A stretch of DNA of 64,000 nt from assembly GCF_003719335.1 (NCBI RefSeq), contig NZ_RIAS01000004.1:310001-374000 (forward strand). Direction: 5' to 3'. Below the pieces are notes generated by a model. That model was not told where the DNA came from. It ran no database searches and saw only the letters and a program-made list of their open reading frames with translations. Shown piece by piece: positions 7,820 to 16,654 of the stretch (position 1 is its first letter; each line of letters opens with the position of its first letter). The position numbers and the translations under genes are program-made. The DNA is from Paenibacillus amylolyticus. Lineage in GTDB: Bacteria > Bacillota > Bacilli > Paenibacillales > Paenibacillaceae.

Positions 7820-9157
7820 ATGAAAAGAAAGACACTGGCGATGATCCTGTCATGGACGCTGATTTTGGCTGTCATTTTGTCTGGATGCAACAATGCAGGT
7901 TCCGGGGCGGGCAATGATTCCGGTAGTAATGCAAGCGGCGGTGACAGTGGCGGAGATGGCAAGGTTACTCTGAAATTCATGCATCTCTGGCCAGCTGGCA
8001 GCTCGGCACAACAGAACAAGCTGGTGAACGATATTATCCAGCAGTATCAGACCGATAACCCAAATGTGACGATCAAGCAGGAAGTGCTGGAGAATGAACA
8101 ATACAAAAACAAACTGAAAATTCTGTCTGCTTCCAATGAACTTCCCGATGTGGGCGTAACCTGGGCTGCGGGATTCCTGGAGCCTTATGTGAAGGGTAAC
8201 CTGTTTGCACCGCTCGATGATTTACTGAAAGGGGAACTTGGGGAGAAGTTTATCGCCGGAACGACCGAGGCTTACGCGGTAGACGGCAAAACGTATGCAC
8301 TGCCGATCGAGCTGAATATCTCACCTATTTATTACAACAAAGCGATATTTGATAAATATAATTTGCAGACACCAGCCACCTATGATGAATTCCTAAACGT
8401 GGTGAAGACGCTGACCGATAACGGTGAAGTGCCGATTGCACTAGGGAACAAGGACCGCTGGACGGGTTCACTCTGGTACATGTACCTGGCGAATCGTGTA
8501 GGCGGCGATGCGCTGGAGAAAGCCATTAATGGCTCTGGCAAGTTTGATGATCCGGCGCTGACACAGGCTGCGGCTGAAGTGCAGAAGCTGGTGGATATGA
8601 ATGCATTCAACAAAGGTTTTAACGGCTTGTCCAACGATGAGGGCAAATCCGAATTCATGAATGAAAAAGCGGCTATGTATCTGATGGGAACATGGGAATT
8701 GCCAAACTTTACAACGAACCCGGACATTCCGCAGGAATTCAAGGATAAGGTTGGATTTTTCAAATTCCCGACGATTGACGGCGGCAAAGGCGACATTAAC
8801 AGCTGGGTAGGCGGACCGGGCGTAGGATTGTTTGCGGCTCAGAACTCGAAAGTGAAGGACGAAGCACAGAAATTCATTCAATACTTTGTGGAAAAATGGG
8901 GCGAAAGCTCTGTGACCGAAGCTGGGGTCATTCCAGCAACTAAAGTGGATACCGCTGCAGTCCAGCTGCCACAACTTTACATCGATCTGCTGAACGAGCT
9001 GAATCAGGCGAGTAGCTTGACCCTCTTTGCAGATGTGCAGATGAAACCGGCTGCTGCCCAGGCGCATCTCGACATGATTCAGGCGTTGTTTGGCAAAGCA
9101 GTTACACCGGAAGACTTTGTGAAGAATCATCAGGCTGCGATCGATAAAGGCAACTGA
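7820..9157 (+). CDS. Sugar ABC transporter substrate-binding lipoprotein
   Basis: A 445-residue lipoprotein of solute-binding family 1 (CUT1 sugar importers). The ATG at 7820 starts a lipoprotein signal peptide (MKRKTLAMILSW, lipobox LSGC) followed by a Gly/Ser-rich tether and KVTLKFMHLWPAGS; an in-frame start at 7658 would precede the lipobox by too much. Family landmarks include YALPIELNISPIYYNKAIFDKY and the later MYLMGTWELPNF. It lies directly downstream of the kinase/regulator pair and ahead of two permeases. No ATPase gene is present, as is common for CUT1 systems sharing an MsmX-type ATPase. The exact sugar cannot be read from the sequence. Confidence 0.88.
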   Translation: MKRKTLAMILSWTLILAVILSGCNNAGSGAGNDSGSNASGGDSGGDGKVTLKFMHLWPAGSSAQQNKLVNDIIQQYQTDNPNVTIKQEVLENEQYKNKLKILSASNELPDVGVTWAAGFLEPYVKGNLFAPLDDLLKGELGEKFIAGTTEAYAVDGKTYALPIELNISPIYYNKAIFDKYNLQTPATYDEFLNVVKTLTDNGEVPIALGNKDRWTGSLWYMYLANRVGGDALEKAINGSGKFDDPALTQAAAEVQKLVDMNAFNKGFNGLSNDEGKSEFMNEKAAMYLMGTWELPNFTTNPDIPQEFKDKVGFFKFPTIDGGKGDINSWVGGPGVGLFAAQNSKVKDEAQKFIQYFVEKWGESSVTEAGVIPATKVDTAAVQLPQLYIDLLNELNQASSLTLFADVQMKPAAAQAHLDMIQALFGKAVTPEDFVKNHQAAIDKGN

Positions 9158-9219
9158 TGTAGACCTCACCGACACGTACACCATTTGAATGTTTGAACGC
9201 TTGAAGGGAGGATTACGTC

Positions 9220-10101
9220 TTGGACAAAGTCATGTCGAACCGTCTGGTGGCCGCACTGTATGTACTGCCTGCGCTGCTTCTGCTGCTGGTTCTGGTCTAC
9301 ATCCCCATTGTACTTACGGGCTATTACGGTTTGATGCAATGGGATGGAATTGGGGCAATGACGTTTATTGGTTTGGATAACTACACCAGATTGCTCCAGG
9401 ACAGTACGTTCTGGCAGAGTGCCAATCATACCTTTTTGTTAGCCTTATTCTCTGCGCTGAGTCTCATTGGTTATCTGATGATTGCATTGGTGCTGTCAGG
9501 CAAGATCAAGGGTGCAAATCTATTTCGTAAAATATATCTGATTCCGATGCTGTTATCCTCCGTTGCGATTGCCCAGTTATGGCTGAAAATCTACCACCCC
9601 AGCAACGGTGTGCTGAACAGCTTCCTGGAAGCCATCGGATTTAGCAATCCGCCAGCTTGGCTGGCGGAGCCATCACTGGTGTTGTATGCATTGTTCGTGC
9701 CAATTTTGTGGCAGTATGCAGGTTTCTATATTTTGATTTACTATGCAGCACTCAAAAATATCCCGGAATCGCTTATTGAGGCCGCGCGGATAGATGGTGC
9801 AAACCCGTGGCAAATTGCTTTCCGGATTAAGCTGCCGCTCATTACGGAAGTCATTAAAGTGACCGTGGTGCTCGCCGTGGTCGGCTCACTGAAATATTTT
9901 GACCTCATTTATGTCATGACAGATGGCGGTCCGAATGGCTCCAGTGAAGTCATGGCCTCCTACATGTATCGTCAGGCATTTCGCAGTTTTGACTTTGGAT
10001 ACGGCAGTGCGGTAGGTTTCTTCCTGCTTCTGATCTGTCTGGTCGTGACTTGGCTGCTTCGCAAAGCAACGGCATCCAAAGATACAATTCAGTATTCCTG
10101 A
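9220..10101 (+). CDS. Sugar ABC transporter permease (MalF type)
   Basis: A 293-residue inner-membrane permease with about six membrane spans. It has the cytoplasmic EAA loop EAARIDGANPWQIAFRIKLPLI that docks on the ATPase. It starts with TTG at 9220, preceded by GGGAGG eight bases upstream. The gene lies 62 bases after the binding-protein gene with no terminator between, so it is cotranscribed, and it pairs with the permease at 10133. Confidence 0.88.
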   Translation: MDKVMSNRLVAALYVLPALLLLLVLVYIPIVLTGYYGLMQWDGIGAMTFIGLDNYTRLLQDSTFWQSANHTFLLALFSALSLIGYLMIALVLSGKIKGANLFRKIYLIPMLLSSVAIAQLWLKIYHPSNGVLNSFLEAIGFSNPPAWLAEPSLVLYALFVPILWQYAGFYILIYYAALKNIPESLIEAARIDGANPWQIAFRIKLPLITEVIKVTVVLAVVGSLKYFDLIYVMTDGGPNGSSEVMASYMYRQAFRSFDFGYGSAVGFFLLLICLVVTWLLRKATASKDTIQYS

Positions 10102-10132
10102 CGCTTACTTACAATGAAAGGAGGTCATCCCG

Positions 10133-11020
10133 TTGAAGATGGAACCGGCTGTTCGGCTGCCAGTAGGCCCGGAGACAGGTCACAGCCCTGCATGGACGAG
10201 AAGGCTTGGATATGTCCTGCTCTATGTACTTCTGTCACTGGTGGCTTTGCTTCAAATCCTGCCTTTAATCTGGCTGATGTTATTCTCACTCAAAAATAAC
10301 CAGGAAGTATTCGACATGGCTCCTTTTGCGCTTCCGGCACAGCCGCGTTGGGAGAACTATGTCAAAGTATGGACGGAAGGCAATATCAGCTTATACTTTT
10401 TCAACAGTGTATGGATTACGGTCGTTTCAGTGGTGTTTACGGTGCTGTTTGCAAGTCTCGTAACCTTTGCGATCACACGCATGCGCTGGAAGGGGCGTTC
10501 ACTGGTGCTGGGACTGTTCATGGTAGGGCTGATGATCCCGGTGCATTCCACGCTGATTCCGCTGTTCAGCCTGTTTTTGAAGTTGAATCTTACCGATCAT
10601 CCGTTATCGGTCATTCTTTCTTACATTGCATTTAATATGCCGATTACGATTATGATTCTGCTAGGATTCTATTATGCGCTTCCAAGAGAGGTAGAAGAGG
10701 CAGCGGTGATGGACGGCTGCTCGGTGAACCGCATCTTCTTCCGCATTGTACTGCCGATGACGGCTTCGGTCATTGCTACAACCGCGATCATTAACATGAT
10801 CTATGACTGGAACGAATTTATTTTCGTGAATACCTTCATCAGTTCGGATGCATACAAAACACTGACGGTCGGAGTGCAGAACTTTATCGGGCAGTACACC
10901 ACCGATTGGGGTGCCATCGGGGCTACGCTGATGATCAGCATTTTGCCGATTTTGATTGCGTTCCTTGTGCTGAGTGAACGAATTGTTGAAGGGATCGCTG
11001 CAGGTTCGGTTAAAGGATGA
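10133..11020 (+). CDS. Sugar ABC transporter permease (MalG type)
   Basis: A 295-residue partner permease with about six spans and the EAA loop EEAAVMDGCSVNRIFFRIVLPM. The TTG start at 10133 is supported by AAAGGAGG eight bases upstream. It is the last gene of the operon that begins with the kinase at 5109, and a terminator follows. N-terminal residues 1-20 are polar and the first span begins near 23. Confidence 0.88.
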   Translation: MKMEPAVRLPVGPETGHSPAWTRRLGYVLLYVLLSLVALLQILPLIWLMLFSLKNNQEVFDMAPFALPAQPRWENYVKVWTEGNISLYFFNSVWITVVSVVFTVLFASLVTFAITRMRWKGRSLVLGLFMVGLMIPVHSTLIPLFSLFLKLNLTDHPLSVILSYIAFNMPITIMILLGFYYALPREVEEAAVMDGCSVNRIFFRIVLPMTASVIATTAIINMIYDWNEFIFVNTFISSDAYKTLTVGVQNFIGQYTTDWGAIGATLMISILPILIAFLVLSERIVEGIAAGSVKG

Positions 11021-11066
11021 TTGCCTGCCAGTGCTTCCACTGATTTTAAAAGTAAAAGAATTTAAG

Positions 11067-11107
11067 CCCTTCCACTACTCGCTTAGTTAGCGTGGTGGGA
11101 GGGTTTT
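11067..11107 (+). terminator. Terminator of the kinase/importer operon
   Basis: CCCTTCCACTAC pairs with GTGGTGGGAGGG (with G-U pairs), followed by TTTTG. Confidence 0.8.
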
Positions 11108-11296
11108 GTTATGTCTTGGAGTCGTCACAGAACGCCATAAAAAAGCGACAGCCAAACAGGTTTTATGAAAACAATAAACTACCTATTACTGGAATTTTCA
11201 AAATACTTTCAATTATTTTCGCAAAACTACTGCATTTTCAAACCACCTGTGCTAACATACCCTATGAATTGAAGCAAACGTTGGAAAGGTGAGAAA

Positions 11297-12706
11297 ATGA
11301 CAGCAATATCCTCGACCAAAGAGTCCCTCCGTTCAGATGCCCAGGACCTGAAGCTGATCCGGCTGACTTGGCCTATTTTCCTAGAACTCTTCTTGTTTAT
11401 GTTGATGGGGAGCGTGGATACGCTCATGCTTAGCTCGGTATCGGATAATGCCGTTTCCGGGGTGGGAGCGGCCAACCAAATTATCTCGATTGCGATTCTT
11501 GTACTTGAAGTCATTGGACATGGTGCTGCCATTGTAGTAGCCCAATATATCGGTTCGAAAAAGCTGACAGAAGCAGCACAGGTTACAGGTAATGCCATTA
11601 CGCTAAACCTAGCGGTCGGATTGATCCTTAGTGTGATCTTCCTGGTGTTTGGCGGACACTTGCTGTCGCTTTTGAATATACAAGGTGAAATTTATGATTA
11701 TGCCCGTTCCTATATCAGCATTGTCGGGGGCGGAATCTTCCTGCAGGCCCTCATTAATGCACTGGCCGCAACGATACGTACACACGGTTATACCAAGGAA
11801 ACGATGTATGTGTCCGTGTTTATGAACGTCATTCACGTGATTGGTAACTATGCTCTGATCTTTGGTCACTTCGGACTGCCGAAGCTGGGTGTGGAAGGTG
11901 CAGCGATCTCGACGGTAGGCAGCCGTTTCGTCTGCTTGCTGATCTTCTTCTGGCTCTTGTATCGTGTCAGCGAAGTGCGTGTAGATTTTGAATATTACAT
12001 TAAGCTGTCCAAAAATTTTATTGGCAAAATTCTGCGCATCGGCATTCCTTCTGCGATGGAGTCGATGGTGTACCACTCTTGCCAGCTCGTATTTACGCTG
12101 TACGTGACCTATCTAGGTGCGGAAGCGATGGCAACGAAGCAATATGCAGGCAACATTTCCAGTTACATTTATCTGTTCAGTATGGCCATCGGCATGGGGA
12201 CATCGATCATTGTTGGCCGACTTGTCGGTGCTCGGCGCAAGGATGACGCTTATAAACGTGTATTTGACAGTGTAAAATGGGCGCTTCTGGCTACCGTTGT
12301 GATTGACGTGATCATTATCATTTTCCGCGTGCCGCTGATGAGCATCTTTACGGATAATCCAGAGATTATCCGATTGGGAGCGCAAGTGCTCTTGCTAAGT
12401 TTGGTGCTTGAGACCGGACGTACATGCAATATCGTCATTATCGGTTCTCTGCGTGCGGCAGGGGATGCGAAGTTCCCGGTATACATGGGCCTGATTTCCA
12501 TGGTATGTATGAGTCTGCCTCTCGGATATCTGCTGGTGTTCCATTTAAATCTGGGGCTGGCAGGTGTATGGCTTGCTATTGCGGCAGACGAATGGACACG
12601 TGCGGTCATTATGTACTTCCGCTGGAAGAGCCGTGCATGGGAGAGACATGAGCTGGTGGAGCATGATGAAGAAGAGTCTGGTGCACAGCCGGTTCCGGCA
12701 GTCTAA
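11297..12706 (+). CDS. MATE family efflux transporter
   Basis: A 469-residue membrane protein with about twelve spans in two similar halves. It shows MATE family traits: LTWPIFLELFLFMLMGSVDTLMLS at the start, GHGAAIVVAQYIGSK, and IGMGTSIIVGRLVGARRKDDA in the second half. Members export cationic drugs or metabolites using Na+ or H+ gradients; the substrate here is unknown. It ends in a charged tail. GGAAAGGTGAG lies before the ATG. It stands alone between terminators, and no regulator is obvious, unless the AraC gene downstream is one. Confidence 0.88.
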   Translation: MTAISSTKESLRSDAQDLKLIRLTWPIFLELFLFMLMGSVDTLMLSSVSDNAVSGVGAANQIISIAILVLEVIGHGAAIVVAQYIGSKKLTEAAQVTGNAITLNLAVGLILSVIFLVFGGHLLSLLNIQGEIYDYARSYISIVGGGIFLQALINALAATIRTHGYTKETMYVSVFMNVIHVIGNYALIFGHFGLPKLGVEGAAISTVGSRFVCLLIFFWLLYRVSEVRVDFEYYIKLSKNFIGKILRIGIPSAMESMVYHSCQLVFTLYVTYLGAEAMATKQYAGNISSYIYLFSMAIGMGTSIIVGRLVGARRKDDAYKRVFDSVKWALLATVVIDVIIIIFRVPLMSIFTDNPEIIRLGAQVLLLSLVLETGRTCNIVIIGSLRAAGDAKFPVYMGLISMVCMSLPLGYLLVFHLNLGLAGVWLAIAADEWTRAVIMYFRWKSRAWERHELVEHDEEESGAQPVPAV

Positions 12707-12712
12707 ATACGC

Positions 12713-12762
12713 GAAGAGTCAGTCAAGGACAGAGTTGTCCTTGGTCTGGCTCTTCTTTTTTG
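12713..12762 (+). terminator. Strong terminator after the MATE gene
   Basis: GAAGAGTCAGTCAAGGACA pairs with TGTCCTTGGTCTGGCTCTTC around a 4-base loop, followed by a T run. Confidence 0.9.
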
Positions 12763-12796
12763 ATTTTTCCGCAAAAATGATCAAAACGGCGCCTTC

Positions 12797-13735
12797 TTGA
12801 GCACGTATAGTAAGGATATGGAAGGGGGACATCCTCAATTGAGTCGATATCAGGAGATGATTCAGCATAGCTTGTTCTACATCGAGAACCATCTGCATGA
12901 AGAGATTGGACTGGAAGACGTGGCTGCCCATGCGGCATTATCGCCGTATCATTATCACCGGCTATTTCGGGAAGAAGTGGGCATGACGGTGGTTGATTAC
13001 ATTCGCCATCGGCGGATGAGTCTGGCGTCTATTGCACTTCGCTCCACAGATGCGGGTATATTGGACATTTCACTTGCCTGTGGATTTGAAAGTCAGGAAG
13101 CGTTCACCCGGGCTTTTCGCAAAATGTATGGCATGCCGCCTGGACGTTTTCGCAAATTATTTGATCTTAAACTATTCACTGGAAAAACCAGAGGAGGAGA
13201 AATAGAGATGAATTCTACAACGGCAATCAAAGGTTGGATGTTAACGGGGAGTCACCCGCAAAATTATGAGATGGGACTTGATCCTGCGGAGGTACATCAA
13301 GGCAAGGCCTCAGGGTATTTGAAGGCCGTTACACCAATGGAACCGAATGAATTTGCGACGATGATGCAGCAGTTCAGGGCAGACAAGTATGTAGGTAAAC
13401 GGATGAAACTGTCCGGGTTTGTCAAAACCGATCGTGTGGAAGCGTTCTGCGGACTTTGGATGCGTGTGGACAATCAGGTGCAGGATGTGCTTCAGTTTGA
13501 TAATATGCATGATCGGCCGATCACGGGTACACAGCCATGGAATCAGTACAGCATTGTACTGGATGTACCGGCAGAGAGCGCAGTGATCTCGTTTGGGGTG
13601 ATCCTGAACGGGAAAGGCAAGGTCTGGGTCGACAGCTTCCGCTTCGAAGAGGTGGATCTAAACACACCTGTGACGCATATGGAGACGGAATATGAGATGT
13701 CGGACGAGCCGTTAAACTTATCGTTTGAGGAATGA
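12797..13735 (+). CDS. AraC-family regulator with C-terminal sensory domain
   Basis: The N-terminal AraC double helix-turn-helix (IENHLHEEIGLEDVAAHAALSPYHYHRLFREEVG, then ISLACGFESQEAFTRAFRKMYGMPPGRFRK) is joined to a region of about 190 residues resembling a beta-sandwich ligand-binding or carbohydrate-binding fold (YVGKRMKLSGFVKT, GLWMRVD, KVWVDSFRFEEVD). This inverted order, HTH first, is common in Bacillota GyrI-like or effector-sensing regulators. The start is uncertain: TTG 12797, ATG 12818, or TTG 12839, the last having GAAGGGGG ten bases upstream. Target genes are unknown. It lies just after the MATE terminator. Confidence 0.75.
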   Translation: MSTYSKDMEGGHPQLSRYQEMIQHSLFYIENHLHEEIGLEDVAAHAALSPYHYHRLFREEVGMTVVDYIRHRRMSLASIALRSTDAGILDISLACGFESQEAFTRAFRKMYGMPPGRFRKLFDLKLFTGKTRGGEIEMNSTTAIKGWMLTGSHPQNYEMGLDPAEVHQGKASGYLKAVTPMEPNEFATMMQQFRADKYVGKRMKLSGFVKTDRVEAFCGLWMRVDNQVQDVLQFDNMHDRPITGTQPWNQYSIVLDVPAESAVISFGVILNGKGKVWVDSFRFEEVDLNTPVTHMETEYEMSDEPLNLSFEE

Positions 13736-13821
13736 AAAATCAAATAGCGCGGGTTATTTTTAAACGGAAGGAGGGATGGGAATTATGGTATAATGCTGGT
13801 GAAGAATGGAGCTGAAGATGT

Positions 13822-14094
13822 GTGACGGAAAAGAAAGCGATGGATACGCTGGAATTTCTGAGTCATGATGCTGCCACCCGCATGGCGTATGACGCCCGGA
13901 TGAAGGCGTTGAGCGATGAGAAGTCAATGATTGAGGGCGCGCGGGCAGAAGGGGCGGCCAAAGGCAGGTTGGAAGGCTTACGGGAAGGTAAACAAGAGAT
14001 GGCCCGTGAGTTGTTGGCGCTCGGTGTGGACATGTTCGCCATTGTGAAAGCCTCAGGACTTTCCGAAGAGGAAATCCGAAAGTTGCTACCTTAG
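13822..14094 (+). pseudogene. Remnant of an Rpn/PD-(D/E)XK transposase-like nuclease (C-terminal tail only)
   Basis: A 90-codon frame from GTG reads MDTLEFLSHDAATRMAYDAR, then an Ala/Gly/Glu-rich helix and DMFAIVKASGLSEEEIRKLL. This is the typical C-terminal tail of Rpn-type recombination-promoting nuclease / transposase-family proteins, which are normally about 280-300 residues with a catalytic PD-(D/E)XK domain first. That domain is missing here. A TATAAT box (near 13789) just upstream may be the original promoter, so an internal deletion is likely. A short expressed peptide cannot be excluded. Confidence 0.55.
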
Positions 14095-14181
14095 CAATAG
14101 GTACCAACAAAGATGATTAGCGTTTAAATATTATCAGTCAATTTCACATGGTTACAGTCAACATGTAATAGAGAAATTTTG

Positions 14182-14213
14182 AGCCAGTCCATCGGTGGAA
14201 TGGCTCTTTTTGT
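14182..14213 (+). terminator. Intrinsic terminator after the Rpn remnant
   Basis: GAGCCA pairs with TGGCTC, with inner TCC/GGA, followed by TTTTTG. Confidence 0.65.
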
Positions 14214-14364
14214 TGTCTTTGGGGTATAAAAAGAAAAAGGACAGCGTGCAGATTGGACTATACTCGTCTATTGCTGGAAACGACCAAAGTTTCATGGCAT
14301 ATTGATCGCCATCTTGTTAACATAAACGCATAAACCAATGACACAGATAAAGAGGATGAGTCCG

Positions 14365-15078
14365 ATGAATAGAAAAGTGCTGGTTGTGGATGATGAATCC
14401 AGCATCGTTAGTGCCATTTCGTACGCACTGCGGCGTGAAGGGTATGAAGTGGAGACAGCGAGTGATGGCGAAGAGGCATTGGAAAAGGTTGCTTTGTTCC
14501 ATCCTCAGGTCATGATTCTGGATGTGATGATGCCCAAACTGGACGGATATGGTGTCTGCCGCAGGCTGGAGGATCGGGAGGATATCGGAATTATTTTGCT
14601 CACCGTCAAGAACGAACTGGTGGACAAAATTGTCGGCCTTGAAATGGGCGCAGATGATTATATGACCAAACCGTTCGAAATCCGTGAATTACTCGCCCGC
14701 GTGAAAGCACTGATGCGTCGGGTGGAGAAGAGCAATACCCCACCGCAGGACGACTCCAAGAGCCAAGCGATTGTCAATGGAACACTGCGTATTCATGTTG
14801 CTCATCGCACAGTGACGGTGGGTGAAGAGAAGCTGGATTTAACACCGAAGGAGTTCGACCTGCTAACCATCCTGATGTCTAATCCGGAACGGGTGTACAC
14901 ACGGGATGATTTGCTGGATCGAGTGTGGGGCATGGAGTACGCAGGGGGGACACGGACGGTAGATATTCATATCCAGCGTTTGCGCAAAAAAATCGGGGAT
15001 ACCGATCAGCAACTGCTGCAAACGGTATACGGTATTGGGTACAAGGCAGCTGCTCCTGAAGCAGGCGGAGCGGTATGA
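14365..15078 (+). CDS. OmpR-family response regulator
   Basis: A receiver domain (KVLVVDDESS, phospho-acceptor D53 in MILDVMMPKLDG, conserved Lys in MTKPFE) is followed by an OmpR/PhoB winged helix (LDLTPKEFDLLTILMSNPERVYTRDDLLDRVWG, TRTVDIHIQRLRKKI, VYGIGYK). The ATG at 14365 is chosen because AAGAGG precedes it; in-frame ATGs at 14338 and 14356 lack a suitable site. It overlaps the kinase gene by ATGA and so forms a two-component pair with it. Its targets may include the lipoprotein gene downstream. Confidence 0.9.
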   Translation: MNRKVLVVDDESSIVSAISYALRREGYEVETASDGEEALEKVALFHPQVMILDVMMPKLDGYGVCRRLEDREDIGIILLTVKNELVDKIVGLEMGADDYMTKPFEIRELLARVKALMRRVEKSNTPPQDDSKSQAIVNGTLRIHVAHRTVTVGEEKLDLTPKEFDLLTILMSNPERVYTRDDLLDRVWGMEYAGGTRTVDIHIQRLRKKIGDTDQQLLQTVYGIGYKAAAPEAGGAV

Positions 15079-16592
15079 GAGTCAGCATTAAGCTAAAATT
15101 CAGCGTGTTTCTGGCTGCATTGCTCATCCTCACGGTGGTTGTGCTTAGCTCCCTCGTGCTGCGGGGCATTGAACTTAATCAGCAATCACAGGTGGAGAGT
15201 ACTCTCGCGCAGCAGACGCGTCTCATTAATCTGAATGTGCGCCAAGCGTATTATACGGAGGCCATTCGCCGAGAGCCGGAACGGTTCCTGCAACAAAATG
15301 GACGCAGATTGGCGCAGGCTCTCTCTGATTCAACGGGTTTGCCGATTGCACTATATGACATGAGTGGCAAACAAGTAGGGGCTTCCTTTGCCCCAGCCGA
15401 GAGTGAACTTGTTGAGGAGACCTTGAATTACGCATTGAAAAATAAAATTGCCTATCACGAGCAGGGGGAGACATTGCTTTATGCCGCCCCGCTGGACGGC
15501 CCGGAGGGACAGATTGGTGCCATCTGGATTCAATATTCCGTGCAGAACTATCAGGACTTCTATGCCCGGATTCAACAATTGTTCCTATGGGCGGGCATCA
15601 CGGTGGTCGCGCTTAGTTTCATTCTCGGCTATCTGTTCTACAACCGTTTTGCTGTAGCGATTACCCGGTTGAAGAAATCAGCGTCTTCCATTCAAGAAGG
15701 CAACTATATTACCGAATCTCCGGTCAAACGTAAGGATGAATTGGGCGAGCTGGGACAAGGGATTTATTATATGAGCACGTCTATTCAACAAAACATTGCA
15801 GCCATGCATGCCGAGCAGCAGAAGCTGCAACTGGCAATCGAGAAGTTACAAGCGCTTGAGCAGCAACAGAAACAATATATCGGCAACATCAGTCATGAGT
15901 TCAAGACACCATTGACGTCGATCAAAGCATATGTGGAGCTCTTAAACATGTACAAGGATGATCCACAACTGCTGGACGATGCGACGATTAATATCGGGAA
16001 GGAAACCGAACGATTATATGAAATGGTAGAAAAGGTGCTGCATCTGTCCGCGCTGGAAAAGTATGATTTTGAGAATCAGGCGGAGGATGTAGAGATCGGT
16101 GCATTGCTGGAGGATGCTTGCGGACGAATGCGAGGTAAGGCCGAAAAGTTTGCACTGAACATGGATCTGGGCCTGGAGCCTGCCATCATTCACAGTGACC
16201 GGGAAAGTCTGATGCATATTTTCATCAACCTGCTGGACAATGCGATCAAATATAACGTTCCTGGAGGCATCATTCGAGTGGAGAATGAGCGGCGTACAGA
16301 GGAACATCAGGCGGTCATTCGCATCTATAACTCAGGTACGCCGATTCCGGAAGAGGCACGGGAGAAGATTTTTGAACCGTTTTACACGGTCAATAAGGAC
16401 AGAGCTCGTAAAACAGGCGGAACCGGACTGGGTCTATCCCTCGTAAAGCAGTTTGTTGAGAAGCAAGGCGGAACGATTACATTATTACCGAGCGATCCAG
16501 CGCATCAAGATGGCGTGACATTTCAACTCGTATTCCCACTGGCAGATCAAGACATAGATACAAGTTTACAAGTTGGAAACAAGTCTGAATAA
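15075..16592 (+). CDS. HAMP-containing sensor histidine kinase
   Basis: A 505-residue membrane kinase: N-terminal span (residues 8-30), an extracellular sensor of about 130 residues, a second span (LFLWAGITVVALSFILGYLFY), HAMP (FAVAITRLKKSASSIQEGNY), a coiled coil, the HisKA motif NISHEFKTPLTSIKAYVE with the phospho-acceptor His, and ATP-binding N/G boxes (DNAIKYN, GGTGLGLSLVKQFVEKQGG). It is translationally coupled to the OmpR regulator. The signal is unknown, perhaps envelope stress, given the lipoprotein gene 62 bases downstream. Confidence 0.9.
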   Translation: MRVSIKLKFSVFLAALLILTVVVLSSLVLRGIELNQQSQVESTLAQQTRLINLNVRQAYYTEAIRREPERFLQQNGRRLAQALSDSTGLPIALYDMSGKQVGASFAPAESELVEETLNYALKNKIAYHEQGETLLYAAPLDGPEGQIGAIWIQYSVQNYQDFYARIQQLFLWAGITVVALSFILGYLFYNRFAVAITRLKKSASSIQEGNYITESPVKRKDELGELGQGIYYMSTSIQQNIAAMHAEQQKLQLAIEKLQALEQQQKQYIGNISHEFKTPLTSIKAYVELLNMYKDDPQLLDDATINIGKETERLYEMVEKVLHLSALEKYDFENQAEDVEIGALLEDACGRMRGKAEKFALNMDLGLEPAIIHSDRESLMHIFINLLDNAIKYNVPGGIIRVENERRTEEHQAVIRIYNSGTPIPEEAREKIFEPFYTVNKDRARKTGGTGLGLSLVKQFVEKQGGTITLLPSDPAHQDGVTFQLVFPLADQDIDTSLQVGNKSE

Positions 16593-16654
16593 CTTTGGAA
16601 GTATGCCAGCTTTATGATGGGGGTATAGCATAAGTAACCGAGGGGGATCACGAC

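Noticed and set aside
8468..9184. 238-residue minus-strand frame in the binding-protein gene
   Set aside because: Antisense shadow of a well-supported gene; no ribosome site.
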